The notes: generated by a model from the sequence alone, not told the origin. DNA of 64,000 bases from Tenebrio molitor (GCF_963966145.1 NC_091048.1:14880001-14944000); one strand, 5' to 3'. Positions 44,125 through 56,266 are shown, counted from the stretch's first letter. Numbers and translations are program-made.

Positions 44125-44607
44125 CAGGCTGTCCCAAAAATGGCGTACTAACGGTGCACTCCGGTGAGAAGAGATTACCGACACCGTAAACGGCAGAAAA
44201 ATGTTAAAAAAATTTTATTGGACTTATTTGCTGATTTGGGGGTCTTTGAAAGTGGCATTTAACAGGCCAGTTATTTTGAAATATATGTATGAAATTGTCA
44301 TGACAGCTACGTCTAATCGTACATATTATCACAAAGTACAAGATCACTCACTACCAATATCTAATCCTGCACAATAGAGAATTTAGAAGCTTTGGAAATT
44401 GAAAAACTGCTTTTAAATCCACTACGGTAAGGTTGCAAGGTAAGGATGTACGAATATATCTTTGTTTATATTGTATTACCGTTAATAATAATAATAAAAA
44501 TAATTGATTTTTTTGTCGGAAACATTTTTTCCCTATTTTTTTCATGTGCATTTAAACATCCTCGATAAGGGAGTAAGTAGTTTGTACGCCATTTTTGGGA
44601 CACCCTG
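44125..44607. mobile_element. TA-target MITE
   Basis: TIRs CAGGCTGTCCCAAAAATGGC and CAGGGTGTCCCAAAAATGGC (complement), TA-flanked, 483 bp. The right third matches 36960-37107. Inside (about 44400-44475), a block of about 60 bp matches 32801-32862. Confidence 0.83.
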
Positions 44608-44820
44608 TAGATAACCTGAGGTAAACATTCTGTCTAGTAGAAAATGACAAAATAATTTCGAGTTTTGAAATTTACCACCCAAAAAATCCAATCATAATCA
44701 AGAAGGTAATCAATAATCATAATGACAGTAAAGTATGGATTACAATTTTTTTTTGCGAACTGACAGAAAGTGACCGCTAAAATTTTTTGGCCGCCATTGT
44801 ACAGATAATAGTGACAAAAC

Positions 44821-45174
44821 TATAGGCTCTGCCATTTCTATTGAAACATTTGTAACAGATCCGGTTGATTGTAAAACGGCTTTTAGTGAGAAATTTGAAA
44901 TTTTTACATTTTCTAGTTCCTGAAACGTCAAAGCAAGTCACTGTCAAAATGAGTATGTCATATAAATCAATTATCTAACTACATATTTAGCAATTATTTA
45001 TGTCGTCGACTCATCGTGCATTCTAAACATAATACCTATTATAGGTATACAAAATTTAATATAAAAATCAATTGGCAATATCTAATAGTAAAAAAAAATT
45101 ACTAAACATCTTTGTCGCGTTGCCAAACTGATAATCAACAGGTGGTGTTTCAATAGAAATGGCAAAGCCTATAT
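44821..45174. mobile_element. MITE
   Basis: Inverted ends TATAGGCTCTGCCATTTCTA followed by TTGAAACA, with complement on the right. About 354 bp, AT-rich, non-coding. Confidence 0.75.
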
Positions 45175-45214
45175 ACTTATATGTAAATAATATAAAAACA
45201 TAACGGGTATGTAC

Positions 45215-45459
45215 AGTTGGCTTCAAAAAAAAACGGAAAATGAAATTTGACCTGATGTGAATTGGAAATTTAATTTATCAATTTATGTCAATTTGTGTCT
45301 GTATGACAGTATTTGTACTGTATTTGCATAACTGACATTTCTGACACATAAGTGCAGTTTCTTAACCTAAATTCGAAAAGGCCGTTTCAAACTATAAAAA
45401 TTTAATAAAACCTGACAGAACTTTTTCTGACAGTTCCCGTTTTTTTGAAGCCAACCGTT
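45215..45459. mobile_element. MITE
   Basis: Ends CAGTTGGCTTCAAAAAAAAA and CCGTTTTTTTGAAGCCAAC. TA precedes the left end; the right flank is changed by a few bases. About 245 bp. Confidence 0.72.
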
Positions 45460-45623
45460 CTTCTCGATTCTCATTGTACCGCATTTTTATGTTGTAAAAA
45501 TTGAATTTTTACTAGAAATTTTAACTTAACTATTTTTTATACTACATTTTCAATTTAAAATATTTCCTTTGGAATAAATATCGTGAAAAACTGAATTTTT
45601 TCCATAAATAGCTAAATTATTGT

Positions 45624-45680
45624 TTAAACAATAGAAATATCTATGTGCCCCCCCCCCAAAATGTTTCTAATTTCAATTAA
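45624..45680. other. Homopolymer C run in AT-rich DNA
   Basis: A run of nine to ten C residues (about 45648-45657) occurs in very AT-rich sequence. No gene context. It could be a sequencing-prone site. Confidence 0.4.
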
Positions 45681-45852
45681 AAACAAACATTGAAGAAAAA
45701 AATCATCAAAATCGGACCTGTTCTTGAGGATTGAGAAGTAAAAAACCTTCATTGACTCACGTTCATATTCACAATAAATAAATTTATCAATTCGCAATAT
45801 TCTTTTGCCAAAAATGAGAAAGTGACTGACAGCCACTTGACAGATATTAGTA

Positions 45853-46222
45853 CTCTCGTGTCAAAAATAAATTACTCCCTAGAATTTAGGGATATTCGTT
45901 ACTAGGTTGCCATAAATTTGGTTAGGTTGGAGGATATGTGGTTTCTGGTGACAAAACAAAAGATATCCCAAAAATGTAAGGCAGCAAATTAATTGTAACA
46001 GTTGCAAATGACTAATTTCGCGCTAAGTGATAGATGATTTTTCGTTTCACAATCAATTTTGGTTACTGGCGGCATATTTATTTGGATTTAATTTCTCAAT
46101 TCAAAGTAACAAACCTTAGGCATTCAAAATAACTTTTGAAAACTCTAGTTACACACAACATGAAAAACGTTATATCCCTAAAAGTTAGAGTTCTAGGGAG
46201 TAATTTATTTTTGACACGAGAG
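45853..46222. mobile_element. TA-target MITE
   Basis: TIRs CTCTCGTGTCAAAAATAAAT followed by TACTCCCTAGAA, with exact complement on the right, TA-flanked. 370 bp, non-coding. Confidence 0.85.
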
Positions 46223-46384
46223 TAAATTCCGTACGACTATGGTGACGTATTTTTTTTTCCAGCGCTTACCTATAAATTTAATAAACCTCAACTAGTCTCG
46301 CACAAGGAACCTATAGCGTCCTGACTGAAAACGATTGTCTCGCATATTTTATTAAGATTTTTGTCTCAAATTTTGGTTTGGTGG

Positions 46385-46620
46385 TTTGGGGACAGCTATA
46401 TCATACAGTGTGGAAATTACTTATGGAATAAATTCAGTAATTTCAAAACTAATGATATTTGCGGAAAACGCTGAAACAGGTCAATTTTTGTTTTTAATAA
46501 TGCTTATTTTAAGTTACTTCAGTTGTTCATGACGTCATCCATTTTTGAGCTATGACGTCATCACCAATGTTTTTAAATGACAACCCCCACTTTTTTCTTC
46601 TCTTTCTGATAGACCTTCCT
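46385..46620. repeat. Dispersed repeat, copy 1, with paired TGACGTCA
   Basis: Matches 63010-63190: AATTACTTATGGA, TCAGTAATTT, AAAACTAATGA and CATTTTTGAGCTATGA. TGACGTCA palindromes (the CRE/CREB-type octamer) lie at 46530-46537 and 46553-46560. The element boundaries are unknown. Confidence 0.65.
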
Positions 46621-47659
46621 ACTACCTAAACGATGAATGAAAAAAATTAGTACCTTACATAACAATTTTTTTGAGAAAATAACAAATTTTATTTCAAAAA
46701 TTTAATTTAATTTTTTTTCTAACACTAATATCTTATACTGTTTCCATGGTGCATTTGAGCTCACACCTTATGTTTCCCATAAAATACGCTTTTCTCTATA
46801 AGACATGTCGTCAATAGCAACGTATCTTATAGAGTCATAAAATACGCTCACACATATTATTCAAGTAACATTTGATTCATCATTTTTACAATAATTATCA
46901 CAAAAGTGAAAAGTACAATTATTGAATTGGAACTGTCACATTAGCTTCGTGCTCTTGTTCCTAACATCTTTAACTTCTGATGTTTCATCCAATGCAAGTG
47001 CCCGGCCATCGAAAACTGGCAATCTTTACATTTTCTTCAAATGATTCTTGCCGTAGTGTGAATTAACTTTTAATGAAGTTCTACACACTTACTCCATATC
47101 AAGAAAAGCCAAAATGACATCTTCCGTTACCTCCGGCCTTGAAACGAAACATACACCTTTTCGTATGCACTTTTAGACTTCATTGGTAACAAATTGCCCC
47201 TTTTTCTTATTTCTTCTGGAACGTTTTGGCACATTTCAACGATGAAAATTGTTTTTTTCCAAATTTGTTGATATTATTACCATAGTACCCACGGCAACCT
47301 CCGCATTTTGTGTATTGTGACGCGCCTCGAATAATTTCTGAATGTATTAAAATTTCTGATAAGATGTTAGTGTTAGAAAAAATCTTGAAGACAACGCGTG
47401 TTTTATAGTTTAAAAATCTCGATCTATTAAATCCTCGCTTCCTGCGGTCGCTCTGATTTAAACTACGATCTCGATTTTTAAATCGTCTACAAAACACTTG
47501 TTGTCTTAATAGCTATAATGTACTTATTTTTTTTTCTATGTGGTTATTTAAAATACATGGTTTACTTTAATAGACCAAACAGTTTAGAAGATTTATAATA
47601 GAGAATTCGCACTTCATATTGAAATTACTGCGTTTATCACAATACATGAAAGTAGAAAC

Positions 47660-47711
47660 ATAATTTTAAAACATTCTGAAATTTGCGGGCGAAGCCGCGG
47701 GTAAAAGCTAG
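47660..47711 (+). mobile_element. Helitron 3' terminus
   Basis: TTTGCGGGCGAAGCCGCGGG forms a GC hairpin and is followed by TAAAAGCTAG and T, the standard insect Helitron 3' end. The matching 5' end (TC plus TATATA...CTGGACCGATTT) was not found upstream, so the element may be truncated or start before a later insertion. Confidence 0.8.
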
Positions 47712-47777
47712 TAATTAATAACATTGTCTAGGAATTTTCTTGAATATCAGACTTTCCAACTTTTCTGGTAAGATTTG

Positions 47778-48315
47778 CACCGGGTGCCCCAAAATTCGCG
47801 GAACAACTCAATGAGGCAAAGTCAACTCATGTTAGAAAATGACGAGAAAAATAATTTAAAAATTCTATAGATTTGAAGATATGGGGGCTCAAAAGGCACA
47901 GCTTTGATTTTGTTTATGTTTATTTTAAGTATTAAAAAAGATTTTGACTATTTGTCTTTTACTAGCCAGAGGTAAGTATAATAATTCTGAACAATTGTGA
48001 TCAGGTTTGCAATTATTTTCTTCATTACTTACTTCCAGCATTTCCAAGTACATAGTAATTTTATGTCCGTTTTACATCAAATAACGTACGGCAACATGGC
48101 TTTGATTTTTCCCTCTCATTTCCATGGATACAACAAAAATGAAATATTTGTAGACTATTGGGATACGTAGAATGTTGCCACATTTAGTGTAACAAATAGG
48201 TCCATATCTTCTACAAAAAAGAAGATTGATTTTTTTAAACATTTTTACCTAATATTTTAATGACTACTTAACAATGTAGTGCTAAGCTGTTTTGCGAATT
48301 TTGAGGCACCCGGTG
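47778..48315. mobile_element. MITE related to the right end of 24682-26311
   Basis: TIRs CACCGGGTGCCCCAAAATTC followed by GCGG, and complement on the right. The right part (48195-48300, AAGATTGATTTTTTTAAACA and AATGACTACTTAACAA) matches 26205-26290. 538 bp. Confidence 0.78.
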
Positions 48316-48942
48316 TAAAGCATGATTTTATAAAAATTATTGCATAATAATAACAACTGCCGACGGAAACCATATTCTGTTGTAACTTCAGAGCTTCATT
48401 ACCATTTGATTTGTAATCCTTAACGTTGGATGAACAAACTCCGACGTAGACATCATGTAAAACGTGGGAGTAATGGAAAACATTATAATACAAATAATGC
48501 TTTGAAAAGAATTATCATTACTTAATAGAAATATCTGTAATGATAAAATAACACCCGGCCTCGATGCCGTGCCCTTTTATACAGTTACATACAGGGTTAC
48601 GATTATGTATGGAACCGGCTCTGTCCTGCTAAAATGGTTTACGCTAGAATTCTGAAATTTTAAATGCAACTCATTAAAAGCTACTTATCAAATTAAAAAA
48701 AAAAATATGTTTTCAAAATACAAAGCCAACTTGTTTTTTTTTAATGGGAACATGGGTTAGATGGCGCATCATTAAAAAGATTATTTTTTTAGAATTAAAT
48801 GATATAAACAGGTTTACTGATTTGTTTGACAGAATCTTAGAAAAAAATTAAAACAGTATTTATTGACATAACTACAAGTAGAATACATGTCAAAGGCCAT
48901 CGATCGAGGTCCTTCAGCCTGTCACTTCAAATGTGTTTCTAT

Positions 48943-51823
48943 AATGCATTTACTAAGCTATTGGTTGTAGGATGCTGTTGTTTCCTTGGGCAGTCTTCGG
49001 GAAAATTTACTGTAATCGGTGTTAAAATTTCTAAATTTGACGGTTTAGAGCTGAACTTTTGAGCGAGCTTGTCCCATCTTTGTATTATCGGTTTTATAGA
49101 TGTGTACTGGTAGAGCAAAGCGTTCGATGAATTAAATAGGGAGTTTCGGGGATGTCGCAGTTTGGAATTCGTCTCAGGGCCCGATTTTAAGTCATGGTCG
49201 CAAATAGGTGATGCAGCGCAAACGTGTAGCTATCTTTGTCCTACACATGAATTACCAATATGCGTCATCTTTCTCTCTTGCGACGTCACCATGACAACAA
49301 GTGCGACCGTCGCAAGTCAACTTGAAATCAGGCCCTCAGACATGTTTCCGCCATTTCTATTTTCTTTTTTGTGGAGTTACTTACGTTGCGGAACAATAAA
49401 TAACCATATTCATTAATCGGACGGCACAGCGTTTTGTATATGTGGGCGGCTGTACGTTGGCTTGTTCCTTGGTTTTTGTACGTCAAACCTCTGAAATGCT
49501 GTTGACGGTGTGTACAGGGGCTAATGTTGTACCACAAACTTCGATCGTTGAAGATTATTAACTTCGATTTCGTTGGGTTGGGCTTTAACCTCCACCGGTG
49601 AAACCATTTGATTGTTCGTCTCGTATTCTTCTAGTATTGCTTTTAAAGTTCTTTCATGCGTTACTCTAGTGGTATCGTCGGCAAACAGTAGGATATACCG
49701 CTCGATGCTGAAGTCGTCTTCATGTTCACTGTAGATGTCGTAACAGTAGATGTTATATAGAAGAGGAGCTAACGGAGATCCTTGTGGCACACCTTGTTCT
49801 GGAGCAAATTCTTCAGGAGTTGCCAGAATTTATTTTTATGACCAAAGTTCTATTTTCAAGGTAGTTTTTTTATGATATGGGTGATATATTCTGGAACGTT
49901 CAACTTATTCATTTTGTACAGTAAATCCTTATGTCAAATGCTGTCAAATGCTTTATTTATGTTCATAAATAGTGCGGCAGATTTTTTCCCCATCAGTTTG
50001 TTTACTTGTACGTTGTTTGTTAAGGTAATAAGAGGATGGATGTTGGAGTGATCTTCTTTAAAGTCGAATTGATATGTGGGAATTCTATGTCCAACTTCTG
50101 CGTAGGACGATAGCTTGCTGTCTTTTGGTGATCAAGATTAGGTTTTGCGATCAATATTATGGAACCTCTTTTCCACTCTGACGAAAAGTAGCAATTTTCT
50201 ATACAATAATTGTACATTTTTAGAATGTATTTATGAACATCCTCGTGTAAACGTCGGAGGATACTACGTGAGATTAGATCAAAGCCAGGTGACGTGTTTT
50301 TTCCTTTGTTCAAATTTGCGTAGTATTCTTCTTCTGTAACTGTCGTCCCAACGTTTGGTATGTTATTTACGGTGAAAAAGTCATCATACAACTCGTTCAC
50401 ACTTTGAAAATTCCTCGAGTCGTAGTCAGCATTTTGGTCCTCTTTGAATGCTTCTTCAACATATTTTTTAAAGATGTGTGTTTTTTCCTCGTCGGTCTTG
50501 TAGAGAGTGCCATTGTCAACAATTGCTGGAATTGAACTGCTCTTTTTGTATTCGGACAGTTTTTTTTTTATTGTATCCCAGTAGTTCTTGCCTTGCTTTT
50601 TGTTTATGTCAGAGCATGCCTCACACCACTTGGAACTTCGGTATTGCCCTATTAATATTTGAATGTCTTTGTTCAGCTTATTAAACTTCCTTTTTAGGTT
50701 TGGTTCCTCATTTTGCTGAAAGTCTCGATACAGTTAGTTTTTGTAGAAAGCTAGTTTTTGTTTTGGTGAATGCTTCTTGACGAGCTGTGCAACTTTTTCT
50801 AGAAACTCGTGAATTTGTTCGGGGTTTATGGGCTGATACAACCATCGATTCTTTTTTTTTCAGGAGTTCTTCGTTGACTTTGTTGACATTATATCTTTTT
50901 TATGTTGACTATGACTTGTTCTTCTTGGGAAAGTGGAGGTGCTTGTAGGTCCATTTTGACGATGATGGCTAACTGATCAGAGCACAGGTCCCCAGTTAGT
51001 TGGACATCTACAATATTTCTGGATATGTTTTCTCTGTACAGCAAAAGGTCTGGCGTTCAGTTTGGGTTATTTTCCATGATAAATGTCGGCGGCGTGTCAT
51101 GTTTAATACAGTTAGAATTGTCTAAGAATCTTTTTAGTTGTTTCTTCTTTTGTCTATTTAGATTGAAGTCGCCAATGATTAGTGGATGGTGATAGAGATT
51201 TGCTTTAATAAAGATATTTTCTTCAAATTAATGATGTTGTGTGTATGTATAGCTAGTAGGAAGATGTGTACTTGCTATTATTAAAGGGAACAGTAAAATG
51301 CGTTGTTTCGTTCAATGGATTATTGATGTGAGGTTGATTTTCTTTGCCCAATTGTATTTCAGGATGCAGTTGAACTAGGCTCCCTCCTCTGATGTTCTTG
51401 TTTAATGTGGTACTATTTCTCTGTATTATTGACCAGTTTCTATATTTGGTGTTCGTTTGTTCTTTTGTTTTTGATTCAACGAAAAGCCGGCAGTTGATGT
51501 TGTTGTTTTCCGTAAAGTTGTTTATCAGAGGGAGTTTTCTGGGATATGAATTTATGTTGCAACAGAGTAGATTAAGCGTCGACGTCGACATGAATTTGAC
51601 TACCAGAACCCTGTGTTGGCTATGTAGGAGAAGTTGAATGTGGTAACTCCAAGTCAAACATCAAAATATACAGTCTGTTTCCAGAAAATACAGCGGTGGT
51701 GTCTATATTGTATTCAGTTTTAAACTTCTTCCGCAGTTTTGTTACGAGTTCTTGTCTGTCAGTGTTTTTTGGATTGTTTAATTTTGCGATGTAGGTGTTG
51801 ATGATCATGTCGTGGAGAATGTA
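48943..51823 (-). pseudogene. RT-C ORF2: endonuclease and reverse transcriptase, decayed
   Basis: Non-LTR retrotransposon polyprotein, Jockey-like. From 5' to 3' on the minus strand: a worn APE endonuclease (near 51650, LNLLCCNINSYPRKLPLIN; near 50960, a segment with LTGDLCSDQLAI, where SDH is expected), a pre-RT region, and RT core segments. The latter include KGKNTSPGFDLISRSIL (50300), MPQGSPLAPLLYNIYCYDI (49790) and the catalytic LLFADDTTRV (49690). C-terminal GYLLFRNVSN and KKKIEMAETCLR run into a MITE at 49177-49335 and continue to a stop near 48943. Several stops and frameshifts are present, and the middle of the RT (about 49830-50030) is worn. Confidence 0.85.
49177..49335. mobile_element. 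TCA-target MITE within RT-C
   Basis: Ends GGGCCCGATTTTAAGT and the imperfect complement (ACTTGAAATCAGGCCC). TCA at 49174-49176 and 49336-49338. 159 bp. The RT-C frame resumes correctly beyond it, which confirms an insertion. 3-bp duplication and GGGCC end resemble PIF/Harbinger. Confidence 0.8.
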
Positions 51824-52143
51824 CAGTGTGGAATAAAATGATTTACATCTAGTTACCTTTGGAATTTTTGCTCATGTAAATTTCCCAGTACCGCTCTACT
51901 TTTTTTTTCGAAGTGCCGAACTATTAGTTCTGTCAATGAATGTCATCAATCGAATTGACAATTGTTACAATTTAGTAAATTGAATTAACAAACGTTGGTG
52001 CCCACTTTCAACACTAACTGTGACTTGTTTTGTTAACTCCTTTTTAATTTCAATCTCAACTTTACATTCATATCATATCATATCATCATTTTTACAAGGG
52101 TAATGCAAAGCTAACTAGATGTAAATCATTTTATTCCACACTG
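51824..52143. mobile_element. TA-target MITE between RT-C ORF1 and ORF2
   Basis: TIRs CAGTGTGGAATAAAATGATT followed by TACATCTAGTTA, with exact complement. TA at 51822-51823 and 52144-52145. 320 bp, the arms hardly diverged. Confidence 0.88.
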
Positions 52144-52619
52144 TATTTTAGAGTTCAGGGTAATACTGTCGTCCAAGTCCCGGGTTTTTTGTTAATTGAT
52201 CTTATGGGGTTATTGGGTATTCTTGCAATCGGTTGAGTGGGTCTTTGTGGACATTTGAATGACCATGCTGAATACCCTTCTTCATTGCAAGCGCTGCACT
52301 TTGGTGGAAGTTCACTACTACATCGACTGGTGTCGTGGTTACCCCCACACTTATTGCACTTTATGGGTGTTTTGCAGTCTTCACTTTTGTGTGTAAATTG
52401 TTCGCAACTACTGCATGGTTGCGGAGCAGGCGCTGGCGGCAGAGCTGGGTATACTGAGTAGTGTATGTAGGTTTTTGTAAAAGAGTCCTTGGCTGAGCAG
52501 TTTTTGATAAGAATTTACGCATCCCGTTATGATTCGTATCAATTTGGTGGGTTTATTAGTTTGCTTTGACACTATTCTTTTACAGTAGCGATGTACTACA
52601 TATGTTGCATTTATTAAGA

Positions 52620-52842
52620 AAATCGTACGACACTCATTAATGACCAATAGAAAAATTAGTTCACGAGCCATAACCATGGCAACAAAAAAATTTCTTGGAA
52701 ATTTTTTGTAGGTAGACCAACCTAACTGTGATTTATAAGTGGAATTTTTTTCAGCCAATCAAAATCATTTATTTTGTTGTTGTCTTGGTTATGGCTCGTG
52801 AACTGATTTTTCTATTGGTCTTTAATGAGTGTGGTACGATTT
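52620..52842. mobile_element. MITE within RT-C ORF1
   Basis: Inverted ends AAATCGTACGACACTCATTA continuing TGACCAATAGAAAAATTAGT and TCACGAGCCATAACCA; complement at 52780-52842. 223 bp. A related single end is at about 31212-31250. Confidence 0.78.
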
Positions 52843-52960
52843 AAAAATTTATAATTTAAGAAGCATAATGTCCGTGTCGTTGCGATTTTCTTACCGAATA
52901 TTCCCTAGTGCATTGATTATTTCCGGAAATTTTTTCGAATGCATTTCTAAAACGTATTAA

Positions 52961-52996
52961 TTAGCCCGAGTGGAACACGAGGGCTAATTACGTTTA
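52961..52996. repeat. Small hairpin with GAGTG/CACGAG loop
   Basis: ATTAGCCC and GGGCTAAT enclose GAGTGGAACACGA. Same plan as other CTCG-loop hairpins in the window, including the GGGCTAACGCCC block at 32720 and 54405. Confidence 0.6.
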
Positions 52997-54346
52997 TAAG
53001 TGATAATCACTTATTTGAGTTTCGTCTATTTCGTGTTCTACTGTAGCTATAATTGCTATCTGCCGGTTGACTTCTTGGAGCGGTGGTATAAGGCGTTGTT
53101 TCAGCGTAGTTAATAATAATAATTTTCTTTTCCGAAATAACGGTTTTTAATGTATAAACTAATACACTTTTGCTGGTGTCTGATTTGAGCATAAACCATT
53201 TTTTAGTTTTTATGATGACATCTGTGGAGTTGGGATGCTTTTTGTCCCAGATATCAGACATTTTCGTGCTACTATCAGTGGTAGCGGTGATGTAGAATAA
53301 ATGGTTATAAGTTTTGTACCGATCTAATTTCTTTCATTTTTGCGGAAAAATTAATTTGTTTTATGTTACTTTGTGTGGAATTATTAGTTGTATTACTTAA
53401 CGGGTGTGGTGTTAAAATATTTTCTTGACTCATACCTTGAGTAGTATCCATTTGCGATAATTCAGTATCGGTGTTGTTTTGCGTTGTTTTTTTCGGACGC
53501 CCTCGTTTACGTTTTTTTGGTTTCTTGAAAACCATCTTTTCGTCGCCACTTTCTTCACTTTCGATCTCGACACGCTCAACCCAAGAATGCTTAATTAAAA
53601 TAAAATGAAAATACGTAAATGAAGCAGCATTTAAAATCCGTTAAAATTTAGAGAAAACCAAACCTATGGCAGTAGAGAACGTCTAAATTTTGTAAATAAG
53701 TGGAGTACCTAGTTGGGCACATAAGTTTGATATTTGAAATTTTATCATTCAATTAGTTATACAGTAATTGTTTTCTAAGTTTTGTGCTCTTAAAGTTTGA
53801 TACCCTTTCACACACCTTACAATAAATGCTTTCAATGAGACTAAAATGACAGAATTAAACGAAGCAACGAAAATTTAATAAAATGTTTCAATTAATATTT
53901 GAACAAAAGGTATGTTTCAAATTTATTAAAATTTTGTTTCTAAGATTCTATCGAAGAAACCACCAAACCTATTAGATCATTATATTAATAACATAATTAA
54001 TTAGAACATTTAATTCTAAAAAAATAAGCTTTTTAAAGATGCTCCATTTAACCCATGTTCTCATTAAAAAAAATCAATTTGACTTTGTACCTTGAAAACT
54101 TATGGATAAAAAAATATTTTAAAACATTTGAAAAGTCCTAAGTCTGTTTAAAATTTCAGGATTCTAGCATTTTCGCAGGACGGAGCCGGTTCCAGACGTA
54201 ATCGCAACCCTGTATATTAATAATAATGAAATAAACAGAGAATTCTATTTAAGCTCTATGTTACTTAGAAAATCTAAAGGTATGTAGTCCCCTCACGTCA
54301 CAGAGTTATTAGTACATATTACAGTATAATAGTTATTTACATAATT

Positions 54347-54720
54347 AGTGGGATAAAAGCAATATTACAGGACTCGAATGTGAAGATTGCAGATGGCGAG
54401 GGCGTTAGCCCGAGTTCATCTGTAATCACACGAGTTTCCTGTAATATGCTTTAGCCCTTTAGCCCATGTGTTATGTACATAATTTTATCTAAGACCGCCC
54501 CAAATTAAAAAAGTAAATCTTATCTATTGATTTTCGCCAGTGAAATAAATGAGTTTCATTACCGCACTCAGTGGGATAAGAATTTACTTATCCCACTGAG
54601 TGAGGTAATGAAACTCATTTATCCCACTGAGTGCGGTAATGAAAATGCGTGAGGTAATGAAGTTCTTATTCAACTTAAAATTAGTGGGATAAGTATCATT
54701 TATCCCACGGGATTAGATAA
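54347..54720. repeat. Foldback repeat with CACTCAGTGGGATAAG motifs, copy 2
   Basis: Inverted relative to 32500-32790: AGTGGGATAAAAGCAATATT, ACAGGACTCGAATGTGAAGA and GAGGGCGTTAGCCCGAGTTC, then CACTCAGTGGGATAAG repeated in alternating orientation at about 54567-54635 and GTGGGATAAGT/ATCCCAC at the end. More motif copies than in copy 1. Confidence 0.8.
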
Positions 54721-54729
54721 ATATACATA

Positions 54730-56020
54730 AATAGGTAATAATGGATTAATACATATTAATTTTATTTGTTTTTCCCTTTAACAATAAATTCATTCGTGAC
54801 GTAAACTAAGTGGGGTAAACTCAGCGGTGAATTCTGACGATCGAATTAGATGCCACTGTGAGTTTTCTTGATCATAATATGCTGTGTTATTTGCCTCATA
54901 ATATAATTGAGCATAGCGCTCACGAGTCGGCAAATATAATTATTTGGGCTGTGTGACAGTGTTGTACATCAACTTAATAAAAAGTAAAAAAAGAACCGAA
55001 GTTAATATTGTAGGTTCTAATTCAGTTAGGTCGAGCTTCTAAACAGAACCTGTACGGAAGTAAATTCATTAGGTTCGTTTCCTGCGGCCCACGGAATACG
55101 ATTAAAACTTGTTCCAATACAGGAGGGCTGTTTTTCTTTTTTTTTATTAAAAATTGTGGAACCGTAGAGGAATGGGAAAAAATTCAACCGAACTTCGGGC
55201 GTATCTTGGAACTAATAAAATGTCAACTGGTGGCACGGCAGAGAATTACGATAGCTCATTTCGTCGTACAACAACAAAATGTTCGACAAACAAGTTTTTT
55301 TCGATTTTTTCGGTGTTGAGAATTTGCTATAATAAAGCAGGCGACGTTACTTGGCAACATGAATTATTTACCTGATCAGTGAACTGCGTCAACCGCAGTC
55401 ATCACTTTTAATTTTTCCACCACTACACTTCATTTGATAAATCGATTTCGTAATAGACGCAAGACGGTTAAACGTCATTTCCGTTCGGCGACTTGGAGAT
55501 GAGTTCCGGCCGTTAATTAATCCGGATAATCATAGACGATTGGTTTAGTTTGATCCAGAAGGGATATTTTGAGATGTCAAGTTGTCAATATTAATTTTAA
55601 ACTATTGTCTAAGTTGACAACAACTTTTGATTAGTCTATCGATCGTTGAAATTGACCATATCGTAATTTAACACGTTGCCAAAAACACGGTCACTTATGG
55701 CGAATTCAAAATAAATCAATACCCTCGAGATCTTTCAGTTTCATTATCTTTATCTTGCCATTTCACTTCTCCTATTTCATTTCCTTCCGGTAGCGTTAGT
55801 TTTCATTTCCGTGCACGACGAAGTCGAAGCTGTTTTCGTCGTAGACGTTGCAGTTGCAGGATGTTCGACGTTTTAGTAAAAGATATGTCTGGTAATCAAA
55901 CATATTTGAAAATCACTCACCCATGATAATTATTAATTATTAAGCATCAAAAAATTAGATTTTCAATTAACCAAGACGAAATTGTTTAACTAAACTCCTA
56001 CTAGCTGACCTATTTTTAAA
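54730..56020. other. No recognisable transposon; unique-looking sequence
   Basis: No TIR pairs or coding domains recognised. A 73-codon frame at 55154-55375 has no recognisable features. 55790-55860 is GC-richer with CGACGAAGTCGAAG-type strings. It could hold distal regulatory or non-coding exon sequence of the receptor gene, which is transcribed in the opposite direction from lower coordinates, but nothing shows this. Confidence 0.35.
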
Positions 56021-56026
56021 CAGGTA

Positions 56027-56258
56027 CACACGCGGCCACCCAAAAGTGCACTATTTTTTTTTCACATTAAATAATGTTACATAGGTATTATATTTCTTGA
56101 AGACTAACTTTAGAATCTTGACTTTTTTAAACAAAGTATACATTTGTCATTGAAAAAATGCTTTCATCACAAACGCCACTGGACAGGTCCCGTTTTAATC
56201 TAGGGAAAAATTGAGAACCTTGCGCCAGCTATCGTGCACTTTTGGGTGACCGCGTGTG
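56027..56258. mobile_element. TA-target MITE
   Basis: TIRs CACACGCGGCCACCCAAAAG followed by TGCAC; the complement has one different base. TA-flanked. 232 bp. A single related end is near 36706. Confidence 0.83.
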
Positions 56259-56266
56259 TATGTAAA

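Larger units (their letters stand above)
52170..53535 (-). pseudogene. RT-C ORF1 (gag-like, three zinc knuckles), interrupted
   Basis: RNA-binding protein of the retrotransposon. It starts MVFKKPKKRKRGRPKKTTQN, a basic AT-hook-like N-terminus. After a frameshift near 53315 it continues through MSDIWDKKHPNSTDVIIKTK. A foreign stretch (about 52600-53100, including the MITE at 52620-52842 and a small hairpin) interrupts it. It resumes with KQTNKPTKLIRIITG and KLLSQGLFYKNL. Three cysteine-rich knuckles follow at about 52240-52415: CSSCEQFTHKSEDC, CNKCGGNHDTSRC and CSACNEEGYSAWSFKC. This order is typical of ORF1 in I/Jockey-group elements. No intact product is possible. Confidence 0.82.
48592..54212. 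mobile_element. Composite: long-TIR element containing non-LTR retrotransposon RT-C
   Basis: Ends CAGGGTTACGATTATGTATG and CAGGGTTGCGATTACGTCTG (complement) share a longer block with GGAACCGGCT and GTCCTGC, and are flanked by TA (48590-48591 and 54213-54214). Inverted similarity reaches at least 250 bp inward (GGGAACATGGGTTA, ATTTTTTTAGAATTAAATG). Between the arms is RT-C on the minus strand. The simplest order is a long-TIR DNA element first, RT-C inserted next, then smaller MITEs. Confidence 0.8.

Noticed and set aside
55154..55375. A 73-codon plus-strand ORF as host exon
   Set aside because: No domain, no clear splice sites at its borders, ordinary composition.
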